Positions 26,052 to 34,943 of a stretch of DNA of 64,000 nucleotides are shown piece by piece. The position numbers and the translations under genes were made by a program. Where the stretch lies: positions 9,234 through 73,233 of the forward strand of contig CAYXBB010000003.1 in the NCBI GenBank assembly GCA_964463285.1. The letters run 5' to 3'. The notes beneath the pieces were generated by a model that saw only the letters and a program-made list of their open reading frames with translations, was not told the origin of the DNA and ran no database searches. The stretch's first letter is position 1; every line of letters starts with the position of its first letter. Source of the stretch: JAAZLS01 sp964463285 (lineage in GTDB: Bacteria; Bacillota; Dethiobacteria; DTU022).

Positions 26052-26341
26052 CAATCTTTCACCCGGCCTTTCTGGAGTGTTCGGATCTCATCTTCAAGGG
26101 TTTCAATACGTTCTAAAAGTTCCAGAATTACTGCGGCGCCCATCAAGTTTATCCCCAAAGAACGGCGGAGACGAAGGGCCTTGCGGATACGCCGCAGATC
26201 CTCCACCCGGATCTGATCTCCTTCCAGCTCGATCATTCCCAGTGACTGGAAGTGCTCGATTTGGGCGGGACGTAACTCCAGAGTGCGAATGCAGATCCTT
26301 TCCTCTCCGGTATATTCTTGGCAGACACGAACCAGTTTCAT
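26051..26341 (-). CDS. CbpM-like MerR-type DnaJ modulator
   Basis: A 96-residue MerR-like helical protein: IEHFQSLGMIELEGDQIRVED is the winged-helix part, and LRRIRKALRLRRSLGINLMGAAVILELLERIE the coiled-coil. CbpM proteins bind and inhibit the CbpA-type DnaJ encoded next to them. Its start overlaps the dnaJ stop by 4 bases and its stop overlaps the clpB start, so all three are coupled. It could alternatively act as a regulator, but there is no clear DNA-recognition signal distinct from CbpM. Confidence 0.82.
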   Translation of the reverse strand: MKLVRVCQEYTGEERICIRTLELRPAQIEHFQSLGMIELEGDQIRVEDLRRIRKALRLRRSLGINLMGAAVILELLERIETLEDEIRTLQKGRVKD

Positions 26342-27339
26342 TTTCGATCACTTCCCTCCCGTAACTTTTTAAGCTCCCGGTAAAGCTTCTTTTCCTCCCC
26401 GGTTAGTGGAGAGGGGATATCGATTACCACTCGCACATACTGGCTTCCGCGGCCACCGTCCGGAAGGGGGAAACCTTTCCCTTTTAAACGCAACTTCCGG
26501 CCGCATCCGCTTCCGGGGGGTACCGTCATCTCTACCGGGCCATCCAGGGTAGGCATGGTAACCCGGCCCCCCAGGGCGGCCTGATCGGGGCGCAGTCGCA
26601 CTTCACTTTCAATATCGCGATCCTGCAGGCGAAAATGGGGATGGGGCAACAGTCGTACCTTCAGAAAAAGATCACCCGCAGGTCCGCCCCCCAATCCCTC
26701 ACCGCCCTGCCCTTTCAGGCGGATGCGGCCGCCCTCCCGAACACCGGGCGGAATTTTTACCTCCAGGGTTTTTTCCGTGGCCGCCTCGCCGGTCCCACCA
26801 CAGCGCGGACAAAATCCTTGCCCGCGTCTGCCGATTCCCCCACATTCAGGGCAGACGACGCTGCCGGCAACTCGCAACAATTTCGATACACCCCGATAAG
26901 CCTCTTCCAGGGTTAAATCAATTTCGCTTTCCACGTCCCGGCCACGCACACTAACGTTACGAAAACCACTCTCTCCTCCGGCACCGGGCTTGCCCCTGCC
27001 GAAAAGCATTTCAAAAAAGTCGCTGAAGCCATCCCCAAAATCTCCCGAGGTAGTGTAGAAACGGAATCCCTCCATGTCGGGTGGCGGCTGAAAATCCTGT
27101 CCTTGTTGCCAGTTCTGTCCCAGCCGGTCATAGCGGGCCCTTTTTTCCGGATCTTTGAGGACCTCATAGGCTTCGTTTACCCGTTTAAAATGCTCCGCCG
27201 CTTCTTTTTTTTCATGTTCCGGGCGCAGGTCGGGATGCCATTTCCGGGCCAGGCGGCGATAAGCCGATTTGATCTCCTTCTCGGTAGCCTCCCGCTTTAT
27301 TCCCAGCAACTCGTAATAATCTTGGAACTCAACCGCCAT
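26338..27339 (-). CDS. DnaJ/CbpA-type co-chaperone with a two-motif zinc centre
   Basis: The 333-residue protein has a J domain (6-70) with HPDLRPE containing the HPD motif, a Gly/Phe linker and C-terminal peptide-binding domains. A reduced zinc region has only two CxxCxG-like motifs (CPECGGIG and CPRCGGTG), against four in classical DnaJ, so it is intermediate between DnaJ and CbpA. It works with DnaK and the downstream ClpB. A near-consensus promoter (TTGACA-18-TATACT, 27450-27479) lies upstream. Confidence 0.9.
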   Translation of the reverse strand: MAVEFQDYYELLGIKREATEKEIKSAYRRLARKWHPDLRPEHEKKEAAEHFKRVNEAYEVLKDPEKRARYDRLGQNWQQGQDFQPPPDMEGFRFYTTSGDFGDGFSDFFEMLFGRGKPGAGGESGFRNVSVRGRDVESEIDLTLEEAYRGVSKLLRVAGSVVCPECGGIGRRGQGFCPRCGGTGEAATEKTLEVKIPPGVREGGRIRLKGQGGEGLGGGPAGDLFLKVRLLPHPHFRLQDRDIESEVRLRPDQAALGGRVTMPTLDGPVEMTVPPGSGCGRKLRLKGKGFPLPDGGRGSQYVRVVIDIPSPLTGEEKKLYRELKKLREGSDRK

Positions 27340-27449
27340 CTTTCTCCACGCTCCCCTGATCTACTGTCCAACAGAATAAAAATGCCCCTTACTGCAGCTT
27401 ACGCTGCTTGTGATTATGCAGCGCTTATGATTTGTTTCTTTCTTAAGAA

Positions 27450-27479
27450 AGTATAGCAATATCCCCTGAAGGATGTCAA
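27450..27479 (-). promoter_or_regulatory. Strong promoter of the dnaJ-cbpM-clpB operon
   Basis: Minus strand TTGACA (27479-27474), 18-base spacer, TATACT (27455-27450), about 105 bases before the dnaJ start. It overlaps the inverted repeat at 27454-27498. Confidence 0.75.
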
Positions 27480-27498
27480 TCAAATGGCGATATTGCTA
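27454..27498. promoter_or_regulatory. 10-bp inverted repeat over the chaperone promoter (candidate operator)
   Basis: TAGCAATATC (27454-27463) and GATATTGCTA (27489-27498) are perfect complements, 25 bases apart. They bracket the -35 box and touch the -10 box of the chaperone promoter. The sequence is not CIRCE, HAIR or the CtsR heptad repeat. It could be a regulator site or an mRNA hairpin of the divergent transcript. Confidence 0.45.
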
Positions 27499-27630
27499 AT
27501 CCGGATGAGAGAGAAAAGGGCCTTCGCACCGTTTCCTTTTCTCGCCAAAAGGGTTTGCATATTTCTTCCGCTTCTAGTATATTGTATAATAGTTTTGGAA
27601 AGTAAAGGCAAAACCGGGAGGTTAAGAGCC

Positions 27631-27960
27631 TTGCGTGTAGTTTTCTTAAAACTTTTGGTAAATACCGGCGGGTTTTACCTTGCTTCCCTTCTTTTCCCCA
27701 GAATTACCTTTGATCGTCCCTGGGTACTGTTCTGGGCCGGGCTGATGTTAGGAGTGGTAAATATCCTGGTCAGGCCGGTCTTGCTTCTGCTGACCCTGCC
27801 CATAAATTTGTTTACATTCGGACTCTTCACGTTAGTGATCAATACCCTGATGGTTTTGCTTGCCGGCTCGCTGACCAGGGGTCTGTACATTCCGGGATTC
27901 TGGCATGCTTTGGCAATCGCAATATTTATATCTGTAATAAACATTTTCCTGTTTGATTGA
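27631..27960 (+). CDS. Small four-helix membrane protein (phage holin family/YvlD-like)
   Basis: About 109 residues, four hydrophobic segments, with FWAGLMLGVVNILVRPVLL, the G-x-x-N-x-x-x-RP pattern of YvlD-like proteins (often named phage holin family IV). I choose TTG 27631, 8 bases after GGGAGGT; a longer in-frame ATG at 27484 would add 49 non-conserved residues running through the upstream operator. No phage genes are nearby, so it is a housekeeping envelope protein. Function unknown. Confidence 0.8.
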   Translation: MRVVFLKLLVNTGGFYLASLLFPRITFDRPWVLFWAGLMLGVVNILVRPVLLLLTLPINLFTFGLFTLVINTLMVLLAGSLTRGLYIPGFWHALAIAIFISVINIFLFD

Positions 27961-28158
27961 ATTCTGTTTGACTAAATGAAGGAAAATAACCGAGATATTC
28001 GAAATGAATATAGCTGTATAGAATAAAAATTTTTTTCTTCCTCCCGATGGAAACAGACCAGGGAAAAACATGGAAAGAAGCCTTCCAGCCCGGGCCTTTT
28101 CACCAAATAATTTCTGTCTAGACCGGAGAGAGGAAAAAAAATAGTAGGAGGTATAGTG

Positions 28159-29772
28159 ATGAAGAACAAATCCCCGGCTCAGTATGTGTCCTCGTTTGGT
28201 GAACAGTTCACCTGGCGGGCAATTCTGTTTGGCGCTTTAGGCTCAGTGGTAATCAGCACCAGTTCCATGTATGTGGCCCTCAGAATGGGTGCCCTGCCCT
28301 GGCCGACCATTTTTGTAGCCATTCTCTCGTTGACTTTGCTGAAAGCGCTGGGTAAAACCAACCTTAACGAAATAAATGTAACTCATACCGCCATGTCGGC
28401 CGGCGCTATGGTGGCCGGTGGGCTGGCCTTTACCATACCCGGCATCTGGATGCTGGATCAGTCGGCCCGAGTAAGTTTTTTACCACTATTGGTGGTTACT
28501 ATTTCCGGGGTCATTTTAGGGGCGATTTTCGTGGCTGTACTCAGGCGACATTTTGTAGAAGTGGAACAACTACCTTTTCCCATGGGCATAGCCGCCGCAG
28601 AAACGGTACTGGCCGGGGATGAGGGGGGCGAAAAAGCCCGCTGGTTGTTCGGCTCCCTGGGGGTGGCGGCTGTTTTTACCGCCTTGCGTGATAAATGGGG
28701 CCTGATCCCCGCCGCCTGGGCTCCCGCACAGCTATGGATCCGGAATATTCAGTTCGGGGTATGGATGTCGCCCATGGCGGTAGGTATCGGTTATATAATC
28801 GGACCCCTTTTTACCGGTACCTGGTTTTTGGGAGCAGTGCTCAGTTATTTTTTGTTTATTCCGATAGCGGTAAACCGGGGCTATTTAACAATAGAAGCAG
28901 CCACCGCCATTAAAGATAGTTTTGGCATCGGGTTAATTGTGGGATCCGGGGTGGCGGTACTGTTAAAAGGGGTACTACCAAAGGCAAGGGAAATTTTTAG
29001 CCCGCTTTTTTCGGGTGCCGGAGAAATTAACCTTAAAAGGGTCCCGCTTTTGCTGGCCGCCATAGTGCTGGTCTTATCTACCCTGGCCGGCCTGGGCTTT
29101 ATCCCCACCCTGATCACCATGATCGGAGTCTGGGTAACCACCTCCATGGCGGCTACCCTGACCGGTCAGACCGGCATAGATCCTATGGAAATCTTCGGCA
29201 TTTTAGTTCTGTTGGCGGTTAAACTGGTCGCTTCACCGGCTCCCCAGGCCGCATTTTTTGTAGCGGCGGTAGTGGCCGTAGCCTGCGGCCTGGCCGGTGA
29301 CAACCTGAACGATTTCAAAGCCGGTCATATCTTGAAAACCATGCCCAAAGCCCAGATCTATGCAGAGCTGATTGGAGGGATAGTTGGAGCGGTGGTATCG
29401 GTGGTAGTGTTGTTTGTTTTGCACCAGGCTTATGGCGCTATGGGGCCTGGAACGGAGCTGGTGGCGCCCCAGGCCTATGCCGTGTCCACCATGGTCAGCG
29501 GACTTCCCAACCCGCCGGCATTTTTGGTGGGGTTAGTTCTTGGTATAATCCTTTATTTGTTTAATATTCCGGGAATGACTATCGGCATCGGTATTTACCT
29601 GCCCATGGTTATCTCCGCAGCCGCCGGCCTGGGCGGCTTGTTGAAAGTGATCGTGGATCGAAAATGGCCCAATTTCAACCCCAAGGCCCAACTGATATCC
29701 TCCGGTTTCCTGGGAGGAGAAGGGGTAGCCGGGGTAGTGATCGCTATTATCCAGGTAATTGTCAGAGCTTGA
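28159..29772 (+). CDS. OPT-family oligopeptide transporter
   Basis: About 537 residues with 12 or more membrane segments. Family features include the N-terminal FTWRAILFGALGSVVIS block, the conserved EQLPFPMGIAAAET segment, and GLPNPPAFLVGLVLGI near the C-terminus. OPT carriers import oligopeptides or metal-chelate amino acid derivatives. It is shorter than many relatives (600 or more residues), with no visible gap. ATG 28159 has AGGAGG 7 bases upstream. Followed on the same strand by a P1 peptidase and an amidase, suggesting import then hydrolysis of amide-bonded compounds. Confidence 0.87.
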   Translation: MKNKSPAQYVSSFGEQFTWRAILFGALGSVVISTSSMYVALRMGALPWPTIFVAILSLTLLKALGKTNLNEINVTHTAMSAGAMVAGGLAFTIPGIWMLDQSARVSFLPLLVVTISGVILGAIFVAVLRRHFVEVEQLPFPMGIAAAETVLAGDEGGEKARWLFGSLGVAAVFTALRDKWGLIPAAWAPAQLWIRNIQFGVWMSPMAVGIGYIIGPLFTGTWFLGAVLSYFLFIPIAVNRGYLTIEAATAIKDSFGIGLIVGSGVAVLLKGVLPKAREIFSPLFSGAGEINLKRVPLLLAAIVLVLSTLAGLGFIPTLITMIGVWVTTSMAATLTGQTGIDPMEIFGILVLLAVKLVASPAPQAAFFVAAVVAVACGLAGDNLNDFKAGHILKTMPKAQIYAELIGGIVGAVVSVVVLFVLHQAYGAMGPGTELVAPQAYAVSTMVSGLPNPPAFLVGLVLGIILYLFNIPGMTIGIGIYLPMVISAAAGLGGLLKVIVDRKWPNFNPKAQLISSGFLGGEGVAGVVIAIIQVIVRA

Positions 29773-29809
29773 AAAAGCGGTGCCCTGCAGGAAAAATAAT
29801 TTTTTCGAA

Positions 29810-29826
29810 CCCCTTTAGTAAAGGGG
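29810..29826. repeat. Short palindrome between transporter and peptidase
   Basis: CCCCTTTA-G-TAAAGGGG, an 8-bp perfect hairpin 38 bases after the OPT stop and 24 bases before the peptidase start. No T tract follows, so it is more likely an mRNA-processing or stabilising stem than a terminator. Confidence 0.5.
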
Positions 29827-29849
29827 AAAGGTAAAAGGAGATCAGTTAA

Positions 29850-30800
29850 ATGTTTAACGCCATCACCGACGTTGATGGGATAAAGGTGGGCCAGATCAGT
29901 GATCTAAAAGCGCTTACCGGATGCACGGCGGTTATCTGCCCGCAGGGTGCCGTAGCCGGGGTGGATGTACGCGGAAGCGCCCCGGGCACCCGGGAAACAG
30001 ATGCTCTTCATCCTTTAAACTTAGTGGACAAGGCCCATGCGGTAGTGCTGACCGGAGGAAGCGCCTTTGGACTGGAGGCCGCCGGCGGAGTGATGAGGTA
30101 TCTGGAGGAACGGAATATTGGCTTTGATGTGGGGGTTACCCGAGTACCCATCGTGGCCGCAGCGGTGCTTTTTGATCTGAGCGTCGGTGATTTTCGGGTG
30201 CGGCCGGATGCGACTATGGGCTACCGGGCGGCAGCCGCCGCTGTAAAAGGGCCGGTGGAGGAAGGAAACGCCGGCGCAGGAACCGGAGCAACTGTGGGAA
30301 AAATCCTGGGCCTTCAGGGAGCCATGAAGAGCGGCCTGGGCACGGCCGGCCTTATAGTGGGAGACTTGGTCATGGGGGCGGTGGTAGCGGTAAATGCTCT
30401 GGGGGATGTAGTAGATCCGGCCACCGGGGAAATTGTTGCCGGAGCCCTGACCGGGGACAAAACCTTTATAGATACGGAAAAATACCTGCGGGAAAATCCC
30501 CGCTCCCCCACCGGAAACCTGGGAAATACCACTATCGGCGTGGTAGCCACCAATGCCCGGCTTAACAAAGCCCAGGCCACAAAAATTGCTCAGCAATCTC
30601 AAGACGGTTATGCCCGGGCTATTCGCCCGGTACACACCATGCTCGATGGCGACACTACCTTCTGCCTGGCCACCGGAGAGGTATCGGCCGATGTTAACCG
30701 GGTAGGCAGCCTGGCCGCCCAGGTAATGGCCCAGGCCATTCTACGGGCTGTTTTGCAGGCCAGGGGGGCGGGAGGACTCCCGGCAGCCGGCGATCTGTAA
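29850..30800 (+). CDS. P1-family (DmpA/NylC-type) self-processing peptidase
   Basis: The 316-residue precursor has the N-terminal nucleophile pattern of the P1 family: GNTTIGVVATNARLNK near residue 227, where cleavage before a Thr would create alpha and beta chains. Earlier blocks include VRGSAPGTRETD and LTGGSAFGLEAAGGVMRYLE. Members act as aminopeptidases (DmpA, BapA) or endo-type 6-aminohexanoate oligomer hydrolases (NylC); the sequence cannot separate these. AAAGGAG lies 8 bases before ATG 29850. It lies between the OPT importer and an amidase, likely one operon. Confidence 0.88.
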   Translation: MFNAITDVDGIKVGQISDLKALTGCTAVICPQGAVAGVDVRGSAPGTRETDALHPLNLVDKAHAVVLTGGSAFGLEAAGGVMRYLEERNIGFDVGVTRVPIVAAAVLFDLSVGDFRVRPDATMGYRAAAAAVKGPVEEGNAGAGTGATVGKILGLQGAMKSGLGTAGLIVGDLVMGAVVAVNALGDVVDPATGEIVAGALTGDKTFIDTEKYLRENPRSPTGNLGNTTIGVVATNARLNKAQATKIAQQSQDGYARAIRPVHTMLDGDTTFCLATGEVSADVNRVGSLAAQVMAQAILRAVLQARGAGGLPAAGDL

Positions 30801-30873
30801 ACTTTTTGATGGAGGATGAGATGTGGCTCGGTGGGTGTAACAAAAACAGCCCAATTCAGAGGAGGTATGCAAA

Positions 30874-32310
30874 ATGGTTAAACAATCTGATGAGGAGCTG
30901 TGTTATACTCCGGCAATAGAACTGGCGGAGCTGATCCAAAATAAAAAGATATCCCCGGTAGAGTTAACTACTGTATTCCTGCGGAGAATTGAAAAGATCA
31001 ACCCGCTGATAAATGCCTATTGCACCGTAGCTCAGGATTATGCTCTCAAAAGCGCCGGTGAAGCTGAGGCACAGCTGATGACGGATCGGGATACAGGCCC
31101 CCTCCAGGGCATACCGGTATCTATAAAAGACGTTACTTTCACCAAAGGGATACGCACTACTTTTGCTTCCAAGTTGTTTGAAAACTATGTACCCAAAATC
31201 GATTCCGCAGTGGTGGAACGGTTGAAAAACGCAGGCGCGGTAATACTGGGTAAAACCAATACCCCGGAATTTGCCGCCGGCGGATCCACATATAACCGGC
31301 TTTTCGGGGTAACCCGCAACCCCTGGGATCTCACCTGCAACAGTGGAGGCTCCAGCGGAGGAGCGGCAGCGGCAGTGGCTTCCGGGATAGGGCCGCTGGC
31401 CCAGGGTAATGACGTGGGGGGCAGCCTGAGAATCCCGGCCAGTTTTTGCGGGGTGGTTGGGCTAAGGCCTTCCCCGGGGAGGGTGCCCACCTATCCAAAT
31501 GAACTTTACTGGGATAGCGTGGCAGTGGAAGGCCCCATGGCTCGGACAGTAAAGGATTTGGCCTTAATGTTAAACGTAATCAGCGGAGCTGATCACCGGA
31601 GCCCGATCGCCATATATAACAGCCGGGAAGATTTTTTACAGGCCCTGAAAAAGCCCGACCTTAAACGCCTTCGGGTGGCCTGGAGTGATAATTTGAATTT
31701 AATTCCGGTAGATGATGAAATTTTAGAGATATGTCGAACTGCCATAAAAATTTTTGAGGATCTGGGCTGCCAGGTGGAAGAAGACACCCCTGATCTGACA
31801 GGAATTAGAAAGACGGCTTTAACCCTTAGAGGGGTCCGCTACGCCGGATTGTATCAACATCTGCTTAAAGAAGATAAATTCCTTAATTCGGTGGACCCCA
31901 GTATCATCAATAACACCAGACAAGGAATCAATCTTAGGGGAAGTGAAATATCCGAAGCCGAACGAAACCGTTCAAAACTCTGGCGAACAGCAGTAAGGTT
32001 TTTCAATAGCTACGACCTGCTGCTCACCCCCACCCTGCCCATTCCACCATTCCCGGCAGATACTCTTTATCCTACTGAAATCAACGGCAAGGAAATGGAG
32101 AACTATATAGATTGGGTAATGCTGACTTACGCTTTCTCCATATTGGGGTTGCCGGCAATCACTATCCCCTGCGGTTGGACCAGGAAGGGAATGCCGGTGG
32201 GCTTGCAAATTGTCGGCCAAGCCTACGGCGAAACCACTGTTCTGCAGGCTGCCGCCTGCTTTGAAACCGCCAACCCCTGGGCGGATAAACGACCAAATTT
32301 TGACCTTTAG
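30874..32310 (+). CDS. Amidase-signature family amidase
   Basis: The 478-residue enzyme carries the Ser-cisSer-Lys triad: Lys in GIPVSIKDVTF (near 86), cis-Ser in NSGGSSGGAAAAVASG and nucleophile Ser in GNDVGGSLRIPASFCG. Overall it resembles amidases such as the 6-aminohexanoate cyclic dimer hydrolase, and less the GatA subunit, whose GatB/GatC partners are absent here. GAGGAGGT precedes ATG 30874. A terminator follows at 32362-32396. With the P1 peptidase and OPT carrier it forms an amide-degradation set. Confidence 0.9.
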   Translation: MVKQSDEELCYTPAIELAELIQNKKISPVELTTVFLRRIEKINPLINAYCTVAQDYALKSAGEAEAQLMTDRDTGPLQGIPVSIKDVTFTKGIRTTFASKLFENYVPKIDSAVVERLKNAGAVILGKTNTPEFAAGGSTYNRLFGVTRNPWDLTCNSGGSSGGAAAAVASGIGPLAQGNDVGGSLRIPASFCGVVGLRPSPGRVPTYPNELYWDSVAVEGPMARTVKDLALMLNVISGADHRSPIAIYNSREDFLQALKKPDLKRLRVAWSDNLNLIPVDDEILEICRTAIKIFEDLGCQVEEDTPDLTGIRKTALTLRGVRYAGLYQHLLKEDKFLNSVDPSIINNTRQGINLRGSEISEAERNRSKLWRTAVRFFNSYDLLLTPTLPIPPFPADTLYPTEINGKEMENYIDWVMLTYAFSILGLPAITIPCGWTRKGMPVGLQIVGQAYGETTVLQAAACFETANPWADKRPNFDL

Positions 32311-32361
32311 AAGCCTCCGGATAATATCACAAACGTTTCAAATCTCATATTGTATTTGCCG

Positions 32362-32396
32362 TCATCGGCATTGTAAGTGCCGATGAGATCCTTTTT
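32362..32396 (+). terminator. Intrinsic terminator of the OPT-peptidase-amidase operon
   Basis: TCATCGGCA (32362-32370) pairs with TGCCGATGA (32378-32386) over a 7-base loop, then GATCCTTTTT. It lies 52 bases after the amidase stop. Confidence 0.75.
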
Positions 32397-32408
32397 CACC
32401 GATCACTA

Positions 32409-32442
32409 TATAAAATAAAGGCAGGGATAAAACCCCGCCCTT
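32409..32442 (-). terminator. Terminator after gdhA
   Basis: On the minus strand AAGGGCGGGG and TCCCTGCCTT pair imperfectly (two internal mismatches), followed by TATTTTA. It lies 30 bases beyond the gdhA stop, back to back with the plus-strand terminator. Confidence 0.6.
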
Positions 32443-32472
32443 ATCTTTCGATTCCGGCCCGACAAACCCGGT

Positions 32473-33738
32473 TTAGGGGAAGATGCCTCTTGCTTTTTGA
32501 GCGGAAACCAACCTTTTCATGGCTACAATGTAAGCAGCTTCTCTCATGGAGATACACATTTCTTGAGCAAGATCAAATACCTTATTAAAGCTGCAAACCA
32601 TGATCCGTTCCAGGTTGGAATTTACCGTATCGATATCCCAAGCCATATGCTGCATGTTCTGGACCCATTCGAAATATGACACCACTACCCCGCCACAGTT
32701 TGTCAATATATCAGGAACAGCAGTAATGCCCCTCTTTATCAGGATTTTGTCTCCTTCATAGGTGGTCGGTCCATTGGCACCCTCCACCACTATCCTGGCC
32801 TGAATCGCTTTGGCTATACCTTCTGTAATCTGGTTTTCCATGGCTGCCAGTACCAGAAAATCTACCTTGCATGTAAGCAAACTACGGTTGTCGATTTCAG
32901 TTAATCCATCCTGATGGTAGCCTTTGATCAGGTGGCGGGGGCTGGTTTTTACATATTCCAGCAGTCGGGGAATATCTATCCCCGATTCGCAGTAAAATGC
33001 TCCGGAAATGTCGCTGACCGCTACTATCTTAGCCCCGAACTGATGCAAGAAATCTGCAGCCGCACTGCCTACATTCCCAAAGCCCTGCACTACCACGGTG
33101 GCACCTTTAAGATCGATCCCTGCTTTGCAGGCTATTTCCCGGGTAATAATTGCCACACCGCGCCCCGTGGACTCTTTCCTGCCCAGCGATCCTCCTGTTT
33201 CAACCGGTTTGCCGGTAACCACTCCGGAAGAGGGGCATCCTTTCAGCTTGCTGTATGTATCCACGATCCAGCCCATAATCTGGGCATTGGTGTTTACATC
33301 CGGCGCCGGTATGTCCAACTCCGGCCCGATAAAATCGGCAATTTCAGCTGTGTATCTCCTGGTTAGCCTTTCAATCTCGTTTTCAGATAGTTCTGTCGGA
33401 TCGCAGGTAACCCCGCCCTTGGCTCCCCCATAGGGAATATCGACCACCGCACACTTGAAGGTCATCCAGCCGGCCAAAGCACGCACCTCATCCATATCGA
33501 CATCCGGATGGTAACGCAGCCCGCCTTTAAACGGCCCCCTGATACTGCAGTGTTGGACCCGATAACCGGTAAACATCCTGGTACGACCATCATCCATTTT
33601 AACCGGGAAATTTACCGTAACTTCTCTTTCCGGGTAACGGAGAAAAACATAATCATCCAATTTTAAACCAGCAGCTACTGCCGCCTCATCCAACTGATTC
33701 AACAGTGATTGATACGGATTAGGTTTTTGGGTTTCCAC
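32473..33738 (-). CDS. gdhA: Glutamate dehydrogenase (Glu/Leu/Phe/Val family)
   Basis: The 421-residue enzyme interconverts glutamate and 2-oxoglutarate plus ammonia. The substrate Lys motif is IPYGGAKGGV (near 108), the preceding KGGLRYHP block contacts the carboxylate, and the NAD(P) fold is VVVQGFGNVGSAAADFL. C-terminal WVQNMQHMAWD is typical of the hexameric bacterial/archaeal short form. Promoter TTGACC-17-TATAGT lies 63-91 bases upstream. A branched-chain leucine dehydrogenase is less likely given the length. Confidence 0.93.
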   Translation of the reverse strand: METQKPNPYQSLLNQLDEAAVAAGLKLDDYVFLRYPEREVTVNFPVKMDDGRTRMFTGYRVQHCSIRGPFKGGLRYHPDVDMDEVRALAGWMTFKCAVVDIPYGGAKGGVTCDPTELSENEIERLTRRYTAEIADFIGPELDIPAPDVNTNAQIMGWIVDTYSKLKGCPSSGVVTGKPVETGGSLGRKESTGRGVAIITREIACKAGIDLKGATVVVQGFGNVGSAAADFLHQFGAKIVAVSDISGAFYCESGIDIPRLLEYVKTSPRHLIKGYHQDGLTEIDNRSLLTCKVDFLVLAAMENQITEGIAKAIQARIVVEGANGPTTYEGDKILIKRGITAVPDILTNCGGVVVSYFEWVQNMQHMAWDIDTVNSNLERIMVCSFNKVFDLAQEMCISMREAAYIVAMKRLVSAQKARGIFP

Positions 33739-33800
33739 ATTATCACCCCTGCATAATATTTTATTAATTAGTTACAAGACCTGTCACCTTTCCCGGTTCT

Positions 33801-33829
33801 ACTATACCCTCTATTTAAAAAATGGTCAA
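33801..33829 (-). promoter_or_regulatory. Promoter of gdhA
   Basis: Minus strand TTGACC (33829-33824), 17-base spacer, TATAGT (33806-33801). Confidence 0.7.
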
Positions 33830-33857
33830 TCATCATAGGAATTACAAGAGTTGGAAA

Positions 33858-34943
33858 TTAATGGCCGATAATAAACATTCGCTCGGGAGGCAGCTGAACA
33901 GAACAAGTTTTCCCGACCGTAATATGGGGGGCCGCTATTTTTGAGGCTTCGGCTTCCAAATGAAACCCTTTCTCCCAACCGTTTTCCACCTTTACCCGGT
34001 AGGTGTAAGAAGCAACTCCATCCACCGCCTCTACCACTTTAACCTGTAAACAGTTATCAGCAGAAAAATCCTGTAACCGGATATATTCCGGTCTGATTCC
34101 TACCGTAACTTTTTGATTTTGGTAATAGCTTCCCGGGTAAGTTAAGTTTATCTTAAGTCTCTGGTTCCACTCCGCCACAAACACCGTAGCTACAGAACCC
34201 TTTTTGTTCTCTATAATCCCTTCTACCAAATTTCTGGCACCGATTAATTTGGCCACAGTTTTATTGGCCGGGGCATTGATCAGCTCGTTTTTAGGGCCCA
34301 GCTGTAGAATTTCTCCCGAATCATACACTGCGATCTGGGAACTTAGCCGGTAGGCCTCATCCAGGTTGTGGGAGACAAAAATGATATTCCCCTGATAAAA
34401 CTGATGTATAGCCAGTAGTTCTCTTTCCAGTCGGCCCCGGACCTGGGTATCTAGCGCTGAAAAAGGTTCGTCCAGTAACAATATATCCGGCTCCGGCGCC
34501 AGAGCCCGGGCCAGAGCTACCCGCTGTTGCTGTCCTCCTGAAAGATTGCGGGGAGAGCGATGTTTAAAATCACTTAAGCGCATTTTTTCCAGCAGATAAC
34601 CAACCCGGGAGTCAATCTCTTTCCGGTTTTGCGCGGAGATGCCAAAAGCAACATTTTCATAAACCGTAAGGTGGGGAAAAAGGGCATAGTTTTGAAACAC
34701 GTAGCCTATTTTACGCTTTTGCGGAGAGGTATTAATGCCGGCCTGTGAATCGAATAGCACTCGCCCATTGACATTGATATAGCCTTCATCAGGGTTCACC
34801 AACCCCGAGATGCACTGCAAGGTCAAGCTCTTTCCGCTACCGGAGGGGCCCACCAGCGATAAAATTTCCTGGTTTATGGAAAAGGAGGCCTGTAGATTGA
34901 ATCCCGGGAGCACTTTGTTAACTCTTACCTCGAACAAGGCCAT
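33858..34943 (-). CDS. modC: ModC, molybdate ABC transporter ATPase
   Basis: A 361-residue ATPase: Walker A GPSGSGKS (33-40), signature LSGGQQQRVALARAL, Walker B ILLLDEPFSALD, and a C-terminal TOBE (molybdate-binding) domain after residue 290. N-terminal strand FEVRVNKVLPGFNLQASF is like ModC. Its start codon touches the end of modB. It powers molybdate (possibly tungstate) import in a transcript controlled by a riboswitch upstream of modA. Confidence 0.93.
   Translation of the reverse strand: MALFEVRVNKVLPGFNLQASFSINQEILSLVGPSGSGKSLTLQCISGLVNPDEGYINVNGRVLFDSQAGINTSPQKRKIGYVFQNYALFPHLTVYENVAFGISAQNRKEIDSRVGYLLEKMRLSDFKHRSPRNLSGGQQQRVALARALAPEPDILLLDEPFSALDTQVRGRLERELLAIHQFYQGNIIFVSHNLDEAYRLSSQIAVYDSGEILQLGPKNELINAPANKTVAKLIGARNLVEGIIENKKGSVATVFVAEWNQRLKINLTYPGSYYQNQKVTVGIRPEYIRLQDFSADNCLQVKVVEAVDGVASYTYRVKVENGWEKGFHLEAEASKIAAPHITVGKTCSVQLPPERMFIIGH

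Noticed and set aside
27340..27500. CIRCE element upstream of dnaJ
   Set aside because: The repeat found is TAGCAATATC with 25-base spacing; CIRCE is TTAGCACTC-9-GAGTGCTAA.
27631..27960. Prophage suggested by a phage holin family name
   Set aside because: The gene belongs to a chromosomal YvlD-like membrane family and no phage genes surround it.
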